DNA from: Bacteroidales bacterium
Lineage (GTDB): Bacteria > Bacteroidota > Bacteroidia > Bacteroidales > VadinHA17
Length of the DNA stretch: 64,000 nucleotides
Assembly: GCA_016715075.1 (NCBI GenBank)
Contig: JADKBK010000004.1
Location: 124,001 to 188,000, forward strand
Direction: 5' to 3'
The translations under genes were made by a program, and so were the position numbers. The notes under the pieces are model-generated. The model made no database searches. It saw only the letters and a list, made by a program, of their open reading frames with translations, and was not told where the DNA came from. This document shows positions 1 through 9,300 of this stretch, piece by piece. Position 1 is the stretch's first letter, and every line of letters starts with the position of its first letter.

Positions 1-784
1 GTTCCAGGTTGCTTCCCTGGAATGAGGCATTTATTAATGACGACTTAATGCTTACAGGTTCAATCTTAAGTCTCTTAAGATATTCTTTAGAAAGTAAATC
101 CAGGTGGTAAAGTACAAAATATAGTTCACTTTTATCCTTTGGATCAGGTACATAGAGATCCTTGTTGAAAGAGACTGAGAATTTGAAATTCTTGTTGGTT
201 ATAGTCTCATTAAACTTGCAGATAGTATCGATCTTAACGGAATTGTATTTGCTGACAATGAGATTATCAACATAATTATACAGAGTCACCTCTTCCTCTG
301 ACGAGGTGAGTCTGAAGGATTTGTCATCAAGTAATTTTATATAAAACTTTGAATTGATTGGCTGTATATGTGATTTGTCAATATTGACCGAAAATGGCGA
401 TTGCTTGTAAATCTGCCGCGAATGTGTGAGTATACTTTTGTTTTCGGTGAAATATCCAACTTCAAGGTTTAACTCTTTAATAGTTGTTGAGATCAGGTTA
501 AATGAATTCAGACTGGTCATGTCATTTTCAAGGTTTCTCACCTCTGAAAAAGCATCCATGCCACTGAACAGATTATTTGAACCCAATAAGGAGTTACGCT
601 GATCATCTATAGGTCCTATTATCGAATTTACCCCATAAACCGGTCTGCTCAGTTTATTTATAGTAAAGGCAAAAGCCATGAATACGATAAAGCAGATCAG
701 ATAAAAATATTTGTACGACAAAGCTGTTAGAAGGAATTCCTTAAAAATATAAGCTTCGGATTTGGATTCTTTTTGATTTGACAT
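1..784 (-). CDS. Wzz/Wzc-type polysaccharide chain-length protein, N-terminal part (cut by window edge)
   Basis: The minus frame is open from an ATG at 784 to the window edge, about 261 codons. It begins with a short polar stretch, then one hydrophobic segment (about residues 18-38) ending near KLSRPVYG, then a periplasmic-looking region. This is the usual N-terminus of Wzz/GumC polysaccharide co-polymerases, which set chain length and, in Wzc-type members, carry a C-terminal tyrosine kinase. The rest of the protein lies outside, so the kinase cannot be checked. It follows the Wza-type gene by 17 bases on the same strand, the standard order in exopolysaccharide operons. The family call rests on topology and neighbours more than on a diagnostic motif. 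Confidence 0.75.
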   Translation of the reverse strand, partial: MSNQKESKSEAYIFKEFLLTALSYKYFYLICFIVFMAFAFTINKLSRPVYGVNSIIGPIDDQRNSLLGSNNLFSGMDAFSEVRNLENDMTSLNSFNLISTTIKELNLEVGYFTENKSILTHSRQIYKQSPFSVNIDKSHIQPINSKFYIKLLDDKSFRLTSSEEEVTLYNYVDNLIVSKYNSVKIDTICKFNETITNKNFKFSVSFNKDLYVPDPKDKSELYFVLYHLDLLSKEYLKRLKIEPVSIKSSLINASFQGSNLE

Positions 785-801
785 CTATAAAAAATTTTAT
801 T

Positions 802-1566
802 TTAAAAACCTGTAAATAGTAAAACTGCAATAAGAGTTGTGATTGATGATAGTATCGTTGTATAAGTAATATTAGAATAGCTCGAAGCTAAAGCGTTTAG
901 CGGTTCAACAACAAGTACATCATTCGGAAGTATATAATATGTGTCTTTTGTAGCGATCTGTGAATCGGTCAGCTTCAGACGGTAATGCATAACTTTATCA
1001 CCATCGTTCCTGATGAGGATTATATTCTTTCTGTTTCCATACCTGGTAAGACCACCGCCAAGTCCGAGCGCCTCGTAAATATTCAACTTATCTTTTGTAA
1101 ACGAATATACCCCCTGATTTAATACTTCTCCCATCACAGTTACGTGATTGTCAACGTACTTAACTATGACGGATGTATTGGATACATAATCGCTTAATGC
1201 TTTGTGGATTTTTTCAGAAGCCTGTTCCGTTGTTAAAGAACCAACACTGATGTTTCCGACAAACGGGAAGTTAATATTTCCCTTTTCATCAACGAGATAG
1301 CCAATAATACTGTTTTCCACACCATAGCGCATCTCTTCAATATCACTGAATATTGAGCTGGTCTGCGGGTCTATACTGTAAATACGAATGTATAATTTAT
1401 CAAATGGCATGATAAGTTTTTGAGTTCTTGGATTTATCCCTGGTTCAGACAGATCATTTATGTCGTTGAAATAACTTAAATTTCTAATAGGGACGCAAGA
1501 TACGGAAAGCATTAACAGTGTAATGCTAATAACGGTAAAGAATCTTAAATTCATTTTCTTAAGCAT
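802..1566 (-). CDS. Polysaccharide export outer membrane lipoprotein (Wza family)
   Basis: 254 residues. The signal peptide ends in a lipobox (LMLSVSC, Cys about residue 24), so an outer-membrane lipoprotein is expected. A Poly_export domain follows (about 45-140; it includes GYLVDEKGNINFPFVG), then an SLBB-type segment (about 140-215; VTVMGEVLNQGVYSF), and a C-terminal hydrophobic stretch that could be the membrane-spanning segment. Wza proteins form the outer-membrane pore through which capsule or exopolysaccharide leaves the cell. Met5 is an alternative start that would leave a more typical signal peptide. The gene lies between the sugar transferase and the Wzz/Wzc-type gene in one minus-strand operon. 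Confidence 0.9.
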   Translation of the reverse strand: MLKKMNLRFFTVISITLLMLSVSCVPIRNLSYFNDINDLSEPGINPRTQKLIMPFDKLYIRIYSIDPQTSSIFSDIEEMRYGVENSIIGYLVDEKGNINFPFVGNISVGSLTTEQASEKIHKALSDYVSNTSVIVKYVDNHVTVMGEVLNQGVYSFTKDKLNIYEALGLGGGLTRYGNRKNIILIRNDGDKVMHYRLKLTDSQIATKDTYYILPNDVLVVEPLNALASSYSNITYTTILSSITTLIAVLLFTGF

Positions 1567-1588
1567 AGTAATATTTATTATAAATAGA

Positions 1589-3040
1589 TCATAATCCGGT
1601 TCGTTGAAAAACAGTCAGAATTGTTTTGAGTAAAATTATAAAATCTAAGCGAAGTGACCAATTATCTATATAAGCTAAATCCATCTCCATCCATTTCTCA
1701 AATTTAATACTATTCCTGTCAGGCTTAATTTGCCAGAAACATGACAACCCTGGTTTTACAGAGAGTCTCCTTAACTGCCAGCGTTTATATGACTTTGTCT
1801 CATCAGGCAGAGGAGGACGAGGCCCAATAAGCGACATTTCTCCTTTCATGATATTAAAAAGCTGAGGCAGTTCATCAAGCCCCGATTTCCGGAGAAATTT
1901 ACCAATGGTTGTTACCCTGGGATCATCCTTGATTTTAAATACAGGTCCATCTGCTTCATTCTCAGCCTCAAGCTGTTTCTTGAGCTTTTCTGCATCCAAT
2001 ACCATTGTCCTGAATTTATACAGACTAAAAAGACGACCCCTTAATCCCACCCTGGTCTGCTTAAATACTATTGGTCCCCGGGAGGTCAGTTTAATCATTA
2101 TTGAAATAAACAGCAGGACAGGTGATAACACTATAATCAGAAACAGGGAGATGCTAATATCCATGATCTTTTTTATGGTGAGTGCGAAAAGATTGTGAGG
2201 TATATTTATAAAAGTCAGAAATTTTTCATAACCAATGCTGGTCTTGACAGCATTGGTTAGCTTAATGTTGCTGTCTTTATAACGAAGGCTGAAAACGACT
2301 CCAAGTTCTTCACACGATCTTACTGTCTCCCTTACCTCTGAAGGAATGACTTTATTCTTCAGATAAAGTACCTCATCAAGTATATCCACCTCCATGAGGT
2401 CATTAAGTACATTTAAATACTGCTCGGGAAGTAAAATGATGCTTTTCTCATATTTCTCCTTCAGCAGATTGGATGCGGTAAAAATCGCCAGAATCCTGTA
2501 TCCCCACTCTTTTTTCATCAGAAGTGTCTCAATAAAAGCGAGTGATGATTCATCTGCTATGACTACAATATTTACCTGGTTATATCCCTTTGCCCTGTAT
2601 ATTTTGAACACATTGTACTCCAGCAATCTGGCTAAGAAAAGAAATGTAAAGCCGAAAAATGCAGTGACAATGAGAAATATCCTTGAGATCAGATATAATT
2701 TAAAGACAAAATAGAATACTAATAACAGAAAAATAATCAGTATTGTAGATTGAATATATTCGAAGAAAAGGATTCTCGTTTGCTTTGTTCGGGGAATTTT
2801 AGTGATCTGTATCAGGTAAAGAATTACCAGCCAGAAGGGCATAATGAGAATATACAGCTTTAATAATCTTGATTCGGTGAAAAAGAAACCGCCTAGATGA
2901 AAATAATTGATGAAATAGGAAAGTTGAAATGCAAATGTAATTGCCAGTATATCAATCGTTCCCAAGATGACTTTTTCCCATTTCTTTAAGAAAGGAACTA
3001 TTTTTGTTCGAAACAGGGAAATATCAAAATCCATAATCAA
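1589..3040 (-). CDS. Undecaprenyl-phosphate sugar phosphotransferase (WcaJ/WbaP type)
   Basis: 483 residues. The N-terminal half has four or five membrane segments (about 22-150) followed by a CoA-binding-like cytosolic region. The C-terminal bacterial sugar transferase domain (about 285-480) starts after another hydrophobic segment and contains the family hallmarks KFRTM, SGLDELPQLFNI, GEMSLIGPRPPLPDE and KPGLSCFWQI. These enzymes load the first sugar phosphate onto undecaprenyl phosphate at the inner membrane. First gene of the Wza/Wzz operon; the next gene starts 22 bases downstream. The sugar donor cannot be predicted. No frameshift is seen. Confidence 0.93.
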   Translation of the reverse strand: MIMDFDISLFRTKIVPFLKKWEKVILGTIDILAITFAFQLSYFINYFHLGGFFFTESRLLKLYILIMPFWLVILYLIQITKIPRTKQTRILFFEYIQSTILIIFLLLVFYFVFKLYLISRIFLIVTAFFGFTFLFLARLLEYNVFKIYRAKGYNQVNIVVIADESSLAFIETLLMKKEWGYRILAIFTASNLLKEKYEKSIILLPEQYLNVLNDLMEVDILDEVLYLKNKVIPSEVRETVRSCEELGVVFSLRYKDSNIKLTNAVKTSIGYEKFLTFINIPHNLFALTIKKIMDISISLFLIIVLSPVLLFISIMIKLTSRGPIVFKQTRVGLRGRLFSLYKFRTMVLDAEKLKKQLEAENEADGPVFKIKDDPRVTTIGKFLRKSGLDELPQLFNIMKGEMSLIGPRPPLPDETKSYKRWQLRRLSVKPGLSCFWQIKPDRNSIKFEKWMEMDLAYIDNWSLRLDFIILLKTILTVFQRTGL

Positions 3041-3606
3041 AGATAATAAATTAACTTAAATACTGCTTAATGACTAAATTTAGTAGCTGTTGACTCATAT
3101 TTTACAGTTCATTTATCAGATGATCATAACTCTTGTTACAGAACATTGTAAACACCTGCTTTGTTTTCATATTAATTAAATCTATGGTATCTGACTTTAT
3201 CAAACTTCTCATTTTATCTTTTAATTTACGGGGTAAAATTAGTCTATCTGAATACCTTTATCAATAGGTTAGTCTTGAGTAACATACTTTTAGATCAATT
3301 ATTTTTCTCTTTTAATCCTTTCAAATTGTAATAATATCACATTTTTCATAACGATTAGTACTAAAAATAGTTCGATTTGTCAAAAGAGTCTGAAATTTAT
3401 AAACAATTTCAGTTAAAATTGGACATTTGGATTGCGTTGATTTTTAAAGTAACACATAATCAATTACATAGCTCGTGTGAAATTGTTAATATCGGTATAA
3501 AATCAAGAAAAATGCTTTTGACTAATGTGTTTATTTATTAGACAAATTCATTGATAAGGTGATTGGTATCAGGGAAGGGTAAACGGAGAGACTGTTTAAA
3601 AGCAGT
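3041..3606. other. AT-rich intergenic region, 566 bases
   Basis: No open frame with protein-like content. The stretch is very AT-rich and lies directly upstream of the sugar transferase, so it probably holds the leader or promoter of the exopolysaccharide operon, and perhaps a terminator for the upstream hypothetical gene. A TATCTTTG element lies only a few bases from the start codon, too close to be a -7 box. No clear hairpin was seen. Confidence 0.5.
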
Positions 3607-4239
3607 TTAATTATCTGCCATACGCAGATTCTGGGAACAAAAATAGGTCAGCCCATCATGTTCTGTCATGTCAAGAACTTTAAATCCATTGTTTTCGAGT
3701 AGTTTGCTAACATTCTTTACCGAATGATAGTTATTCGTCCTTGCATCCAGAATGCTAAAAACGGTATTAAAGAAGGGGATCTCTGATACAATCCCATTCT
3801 TTTCATTTTCTGAATTGATATTGGGGTGAGCGCTTGTTGACCTTTTCTTTAATGAAAACACACTTTGCTTTTTATTATCAACAAAACATCCGATAAGATA
3901 ACATTTAGGAGGCAAGATCAGGAACATGGAATGGAGGAAATTCCCCAGGTCTTTAATTTGATTAAGTTCCTTCAGATTTACCACCGTTTTAACATTCTGC
4001 ATCTCTTCAGCGTCATAATAATAATGGTGGATTGATGAAAGTACTACTAACTTAGGATCACTCGATAGTCCAAGCCATTCAATATAGTTCCTGAAAGTTT
4101 CATTGCCTTCCGAGGTCAGCATTTCCGAAATGCGGTTCAGGGAAATTACATCAGAGGGAACAGAATTTTGTCGCTTCGAAGACGTAAGTTTCTGATAATG
4201 AGGAATGTTTGTCTCGTGTATCTGAATCTTCCCTTGCAT
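3607..4239 (-). CDS. Conserved hypothetical protein at exopolysaccharide locus, possibly methyltransferase-derived
   Basis: 210 residues, no signal peptide or membrane segment. The C-terminus (NNGFKVLDMTEHDGLTYF) resembles the last strands of class I SAM-dependent methyltransferases, and the middle (FLHSMFLILPPKCYLIGCF) resembles the region after their motif II. A glycine-rich SAM-binding motif I is not visible, so this may be a degenerate or divergent member. It is transcribed toward the sugar transferase but separated from it by 566 bases. Function unknown; a regulatory or structural role in exopolysaccharide formation is only a guess from position. Confidence 0.65.
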   Translation of the reverse strand: MQGKIQIHETNIPHYQKLTSSKRQNSVPSDVISLNRISEMLTSEGNETFRNYIEWLGLSSDPKLVVLSSIHHYYYDAEEMQNVKTVVNLKELNQIKDLGNFLHSMFLILPPKCYLIGCFVDNKKQSVFSLKKRSTSAHPNINSENEKNGIVSEIPFFNTVFSILDARTNNYHSVKNVSKLLENNGFKVLDMTEHDGLTYFCSQNLRMADN

Positions 4240-4870
4240 TAAAAAGTATATTAATCAACAGGTATGAAGTTAATTAATTAAAAGAGCAAAGTCAAGACCC
4301 GGAAGGCCTTCCTAAAAAGAACATGATGAAATTATATTTACATTCGTCAATGGTATATGATGTTTCGTCACCAAAAAAATGTAATTAATAAACTAATTTA
4401 GGTATTTTGTCAAAAATAATTTAAATTTATGAGCGTTTTGGAAAGATTTTAATCCAGGTAGTTTTTTGTAATAATCTTATAGTTCAGGATCAGATATATA
4501 TGAAACGTTTTGCCTGTTTGTCAATGTTAAAAAAGTGTTTAACGTTTTTTGACCAATAGCTGATTTTTAATGATAAAAATTTATATATTGCTGAATAATA
4601 AAGAGAGATTTTATTCTGGGAGATAGTAGTGTGGTTCCGGAAAGATTCTGTAAAAGCCGGACAGGGATGGATTATAATAAACGGAAATTATTCACGTTCG
4701 TTTAAAAAGTCCTTGATTAATTAAAACCTTGAATTGATTTTATACCAATGAGCTTAAATATTTGATGACTAGTCTTTAGTTTTTGATTAAAAGCTTGTAA
4801 CTTGTAAAATAATAGGCAAAATTTATATTATAATTTAATCAGAGGAAAAAGGTCCTTTCAGGAAATTAAT
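4240..4870. other. Divergent AT-rich intergenic region, 631 bases
   Basis: Lies between the divergently transcribed hypothetical gene (minus) and the SiaC-family gene (plus), so it must carry both promoters. It contains several TTTG and T-run stretches but no spaced TTTG / TAnnTTTG pair that could be assigned. No small gene with credible codon use was seen. Confidence 0.5.
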
Positions 4871-5332
4871 ATGAAAGATTTTATTAACCTTTTTGTTGAG
4901 CAGACTCCAAAGACTCCCCAGGTTGACCTGAACCAATACAATGGAGAACTTATTCTCTTTGGGAAATCAATACCTGAAAATGCTGCAAAGGTATACGAAC
5001 CTGTTCTTAACTGGGTTTCACAATATATCCTGAATGCACGACCAACAACTAATTTCAGAATCAACCTAGAGTATTTTAACACATCATCTTCGATCTGGCT
5101 GGTAAAAATCCTGAAAGTGCTGATGCAGATTAAGGAACCGGATTATGTTGTTATCCTCCATGTTTATATTCCACTCGAAGATTTTGAAGATATGGAAGAA
5201 TCGGGCGATATTAAGGATGCTTTTGCTCCTATTTCAGATATCGTGTATGATTCGCTTGTAAGTATAGGAATAAAAGTATATGGAACTGAGGATGATGGAA
5301 AAATCATCAAGGAAAAATTAATATTTATCTGA
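4871..5332 (+). CDS. SiaC family regulatory phosphoprotein (DUF1987)
   Basis: 153 residues, soluble. It has the family pattern: a TPKTPQVDL strand near residue 15, then GKSIPENAAKVYEPVLNWV (31-49) and EYFNTSSS (67-74). In Pseudomonas SiaC the threonine of this NTSS motif is reversibly phosphorylated by the SiaB kinase and dephosphorylated by the SiaA phosphatase, controlling a diguanylate cyclase; the equivalent here is Thr71. No siaA, siaB or cyclase gene is adjacent, so the partner is encoded elsewhere. A role in stress or adhesion signalling is inferred from the family. The neighbouring exopolysaccharide and surface-protein blocks fit but do not prove that. Confidence 0.88.
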   Translation: MKDFINLFVEQTPKTPQVDLNQYNGELILFGKSIPENAAKVYEPVLNWVSQYILNARPTTNFRINLEYFNTSSSIWLVKILKVLMQIKEPDYVVILHVYIPLEDFEDMEESGDIKDAFAPISDIVYDSLVSIGIKVYGTEDDGKIIKEKLIFI

Positions 5333-5370
5333 TAACTTCTCCCTGTCCGGCAAAGCTGAATTGTACAAAT

Positions 5371-6294
5371 CTATTCCTCAGGAGAATTTTGATCTTTATG
5401 ATTTCCGAATAGTCTTATTCCAAGAGTTATCTGGTGACTTCCAAAGGGGTTAGCAGGCATTCTTGAATTTATATTATTGTTAAGACTGTATGAATAGTTC
5501 AACAACAATCCCTTATAAATCTCTCCGCCCAATCCAAATCCTATAGTACCGCTTGATCTGACCACAGCAGTTCCCCAGAAACGATTATTCCAGTATGCAG
5601 TTGGTGAAATTTCGAATTGTAAAGGTACATGTTCACCACCCCTTACAATGGCAAGAGGTTCCACAGACCATTTGTCATCAAGTTTAATTAAATAAGAGAT
5701 ATGTACGAGATAGTTTTTAAGCGGCTTATAAGTCATGTCTGTATTCCGGTATTTAGCTGTTCCAAACATCATATTGGAGAAATAGATCCCGGCATCAATG
5801 TTCTTGTGCTTGTATAATATGCTTATGTCTGAAGCAAATTTGATTCTGGATGTCTGCAGACCATTTATAAGAACAAGGTCCTGTACATAAGCAGGATCAT
5901 TATAATATTTTGTCAGGTCAATGGAATTTCTGTATAAGCCGGCTGAAAGTCCGAATGTAAGAGAATTATCTTCCTTAAAATTTATTTCATATGTGTAAGT
6001 ACCAAGTATCAGGGTTTGTTTAAAGATGTCAGTTTTATCGTAAATAAACCTTCCGCCAAGACCAACTCTGTTTTTGAATTTACTGCTGTAGCTGAGCTGG
6101 TATGTTTTTGGTCCTCCGTCTATCCCTGTCCAGTCGGAGCGATAATCGAGAAAAAGTGTTTTACTGTTACGGATCCCTGCATAAGCCGGTGAGAGGTTTA
6201 AGGGATTAACGCAATACCCTTCCATGGCTGGAAATTGCTGACCAAGAACCAGAGCCGGCATTAACACTAATAATATTGAAATTGTTTTTCTCAT
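5371..6294 (-). CDS. PorP/SprF family type IX secretion membrane protein
   Basis: 307 residues with a signal peptide (cleavage after VLGQ, about residue 19). The mature start QFPAMEGYCVNPLNLSPAYAG is the typical opening of PorP/SprF proteins, and the rest alternates short strands ending in aromatic residues, as in an outer-membrane beta barrel; the C-terminus contains QITLGIRLFG. Members help anchor or assemble type IX secreted proteins at the outer membrane. It begins 27 bases after the 1485-residue T9SS cargo, the common cargo-PorP pairing in Bacteroidota, so it likely serves that cargo. Confidence 0.9.
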   Translation of the reverse strand: MRKTISILLVLMPALVLGQQFPAMEGYCVNPLNLSPAYAGIRNSKTLFLDYRSDWTGIDGGPKTYQLSYSSKFKNRVGLGGRFIYDKTDIFKQTLILGTYTYEINFKEDNSLTFGLSAGLYRNSIDLTKYYNDPAYVQDLVLINGLQTSRIKFASDISILYKHKNIDAGIYFSNMMFGTAKYRNTDMTYKPLKNYLVHISYLIKLDDKWSVEPLAIVRGGEHVPLQFEISPTAYWNNRFWGTAVVRSSGTIGFGLGGEIYKGLLLNYSYSLNNNINSRMPANPFGSHQITLGIRLFGNHKDQNSPEE

Positions 6295-6321
6295 TTTCGA
6301 TTAATTTGCTTCCGGTATCTC

Positions 6322-9300
6322 TTATCTGACAATGTTTACTACCCCTTTTATTGATCCTTTCAGTGAAGACTTAATTATGTAATAATAAGCTGCTGAAGGA
6401 AGGGGATTACCATTCCAGGTACCATTCCAGTCATTTTCATAACTGTCTGACTTGTAGACTAACTGACCAAACCTGTTATACACGTTCACCTTGATGGTTC
6501 CATAATTTTCGAGGTCGGGAATGTACCAGTAATCGTTCATTCCGTCGGCGTTAGGAGTAAAAAGGGAACTTATGTGGTCGAATGTGGGAAGTGTCTCTAT
6601 AGTTTTTACAACATCAGATGCAGCCTGATAATTATGATTCCCCTCCTGTTTTGCTATAACCTCAATTTTTCCGTCTTCAAGTATTGTAAGCACATTTCCA
6701 TTCAGACTGGCTTTATTGGGATCTGAGATTTCAAAGGTAATTGGCAGTCCGCTTGATGATGATGCTACAAGCTCGCATTCCTGAGTCATACGCAGTCCCG
6801 TCGGCATATCTTCAAATTGAATTTGCTGTTGCGCTTTAGTTATCGTAAGGGTCCCATCATAATATGTAAAGGTGTAATTTGCATCCTGCGCTCCAGAGGC
6901 AACAATTGCATAAGCTCCAGCATCGGAACTGGCGTCTGCATTTGTCTCAATAACAGGCAGAACATCAACATACTGTAAATCTTCACCTTTTGGAAAACCA
7001 GAATATGATATTGTGAAATCAGGATTAGGCTCGCCATAGACTTTTGTCTTATCATCAACTTTTACTGTAATCTCTGCTTTGCCAACTGTCAATACCCCAT
7101 TCACAAAATGAATAATATAATTTGATCCAGCGCTTCCGGAAATCGTAATGACATAATCCCCAACGGCAGCAGATTCGGATGCACCCGGACTGCTAAGTGA
7201 TAGCAGAGGCAGTACATCCTCAGGAATAAATCCGGCTACAGTATACTCATCACCGGTGAAGGCCAGAATATTTTTATAGGATTTTACAAGGTGATTTGCG
7301 GTAACTGTAATGTTTTTAGCTGTTATGTTGGCGACAGTTGCAGGTTGAGTCAGTGTATAATTGTTTGCATCAGTTCCAAGCAGGGAGAGACCGTTTATAG
7401 TAACCGGCTTGTTATTGCCGGCGTTTTTATTGGAAAAAGTCCCGATAGCATTAGTGGTAAACAGGGTTACATCATCCGAACCAAAAATTCCAACCAGGGT
7501 TGCTCTGCTTAAATTCAAAGCAGCTGAAGCTGATCCGTCATAAACTTTATTATTCGCTGTTACACCGGTAACTGTAAGGGTAGCGACAGTAATATTTGCT
7601 GAAGTAATTGGTTGTGTCATAGTATAATTGCCTCCATCAGCGCCTCCAAGTACAAATCCCGAAGTGGTTACTGTTATTCCGGTTCCAATGGTCTCCCTTT
7701 CAAATGTTCCTGTTGCACCTGCAGAGATTAGTGTAACAATATCGCCGGTCAGGATTCCGGAGAGTATTGCGCTTCCTGAGCTCAATGTTGCTACAGTATT
7801 TCCATTATATGTTTTATTGTTAGCTGTAATGCCCGTGACAGTGATTCCTATCGCTGTGATATTTGCCGTTGTGGAAGGCTGAATCAAGGTGTAATTTGCA
7901 ATATCTGCCCCTGAAATGGCAAACCCTGTTGTGGTGATTGTTTTGGCTGTTCCGGCATTTTTGTTGGAAAATGAACCTGTGGCGCCTGAGGTGCTCAGGT
8001 TGACTATATCTCCTGATATAACACCTGACAGAGCGGCTCCACCTGTATTTAAGACAGCCGTTGTAGTGCGATCATAGGGTCTGTTATTTGCGGTTATGCC
8101 AGTAACAGTCAGTGAGGCGGCGGTAATATTACCTGTTGCTGTTGGTTGGGTAAGGGTGTAATTTATTGCATCGGCTCCTGCCAGTGCAAATCCGGAAATG
8201 TTAACGGTTTTTGAATTACCAACGTTCTCATTATTAAAGGAAGCGCTCGCACCTGAAGAATTAATAGTAACCAGATCTTCTGAATAAAGCCCTGTAAGGG
8301 TTGCACTTCCGGTATTAAGAGTGGCTGAAGTTGTCCCATCGTATACTTTATTATTTATTGTAATACCAGATATTGTCATGGTTGCCGTAGTGATACTGGC
8401 AGAAACCGATGGTTGTATTATGAAATAATTGCCTGCATCGGATCCGGAGAGAGTAAAACCCGATGAATATACCGTTTTATTTGATCCTACATTCTTGGTG
8501 GAAAAAGTACCTGTTGCTCCTGATCTAACCAGGCTTACAGCGTCACCACTGATAATCGTTCCTGAAAGGTTTGCACTGCCGGTATTCAGACTGGCAGATA
8601 AGTTCCCGTTATAAACTTTATTATTTGCAGTTACCCCGGTAATATTCAAAGATAATCCTGTGATATTTGCTGTGGTGACAGGTTGGGTCAATGTATAATT
8701 ACCTGCATCACTCCCGGTTATTGAAAAACCTGATAAGGTGACAGTTTTGGATGGGCCAACATTTTTATTTGAGAAGGTGCCATCTACGCCTGATGAAACG
8801 AGTGTTACGTTTTCACTGCCAATGATACCATTCAGCGAAGCGCTTCCGTAATTTACACTTGCATCTGTGGACCCGTCATACGTTTTGTTTCTTGCAGTAA
8901 CTCCTGTAACAGTAAGAGGGGCCGGTGTAATATTGGCTGTTAATACTGGTTGTGAAAATGTATAATTAGCTGCATCATCTCCACCAAGAGTAAAACCAGA
9001 GGTGGTGACAGTTTTTGAAGTGCCTGTATTTTTATTTGAAAAAACTCCTGAAGCGCCTGATGAGATAAGAGTAACCACATCCCCGCTAAAAACTCCGGAA
9101 AGCGATCCGATTCCAGTATTCAATGTGGCAGAAGCAGACCCGTTATATACTTTATTGTTCGCCGTGACACCTGTAACAGTCAGATTGGCTGGAGTAATGT
9201 TGGCAGATGTAGTTGGTTGTGAAAGAGAATATTTGAATGCATCGGTGCCTCCAAGACTGAAGCCGGTGGTTGAGATTGTCCTGGATGTTCCAACATTCTT

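Noticed and set aside
3038..3045. TATCTTTG on the minus strand, a match to the -7 element
   Set aside because: It overlaps the region directly at the start codon of the sugar transferase and lacks a -33 partner.
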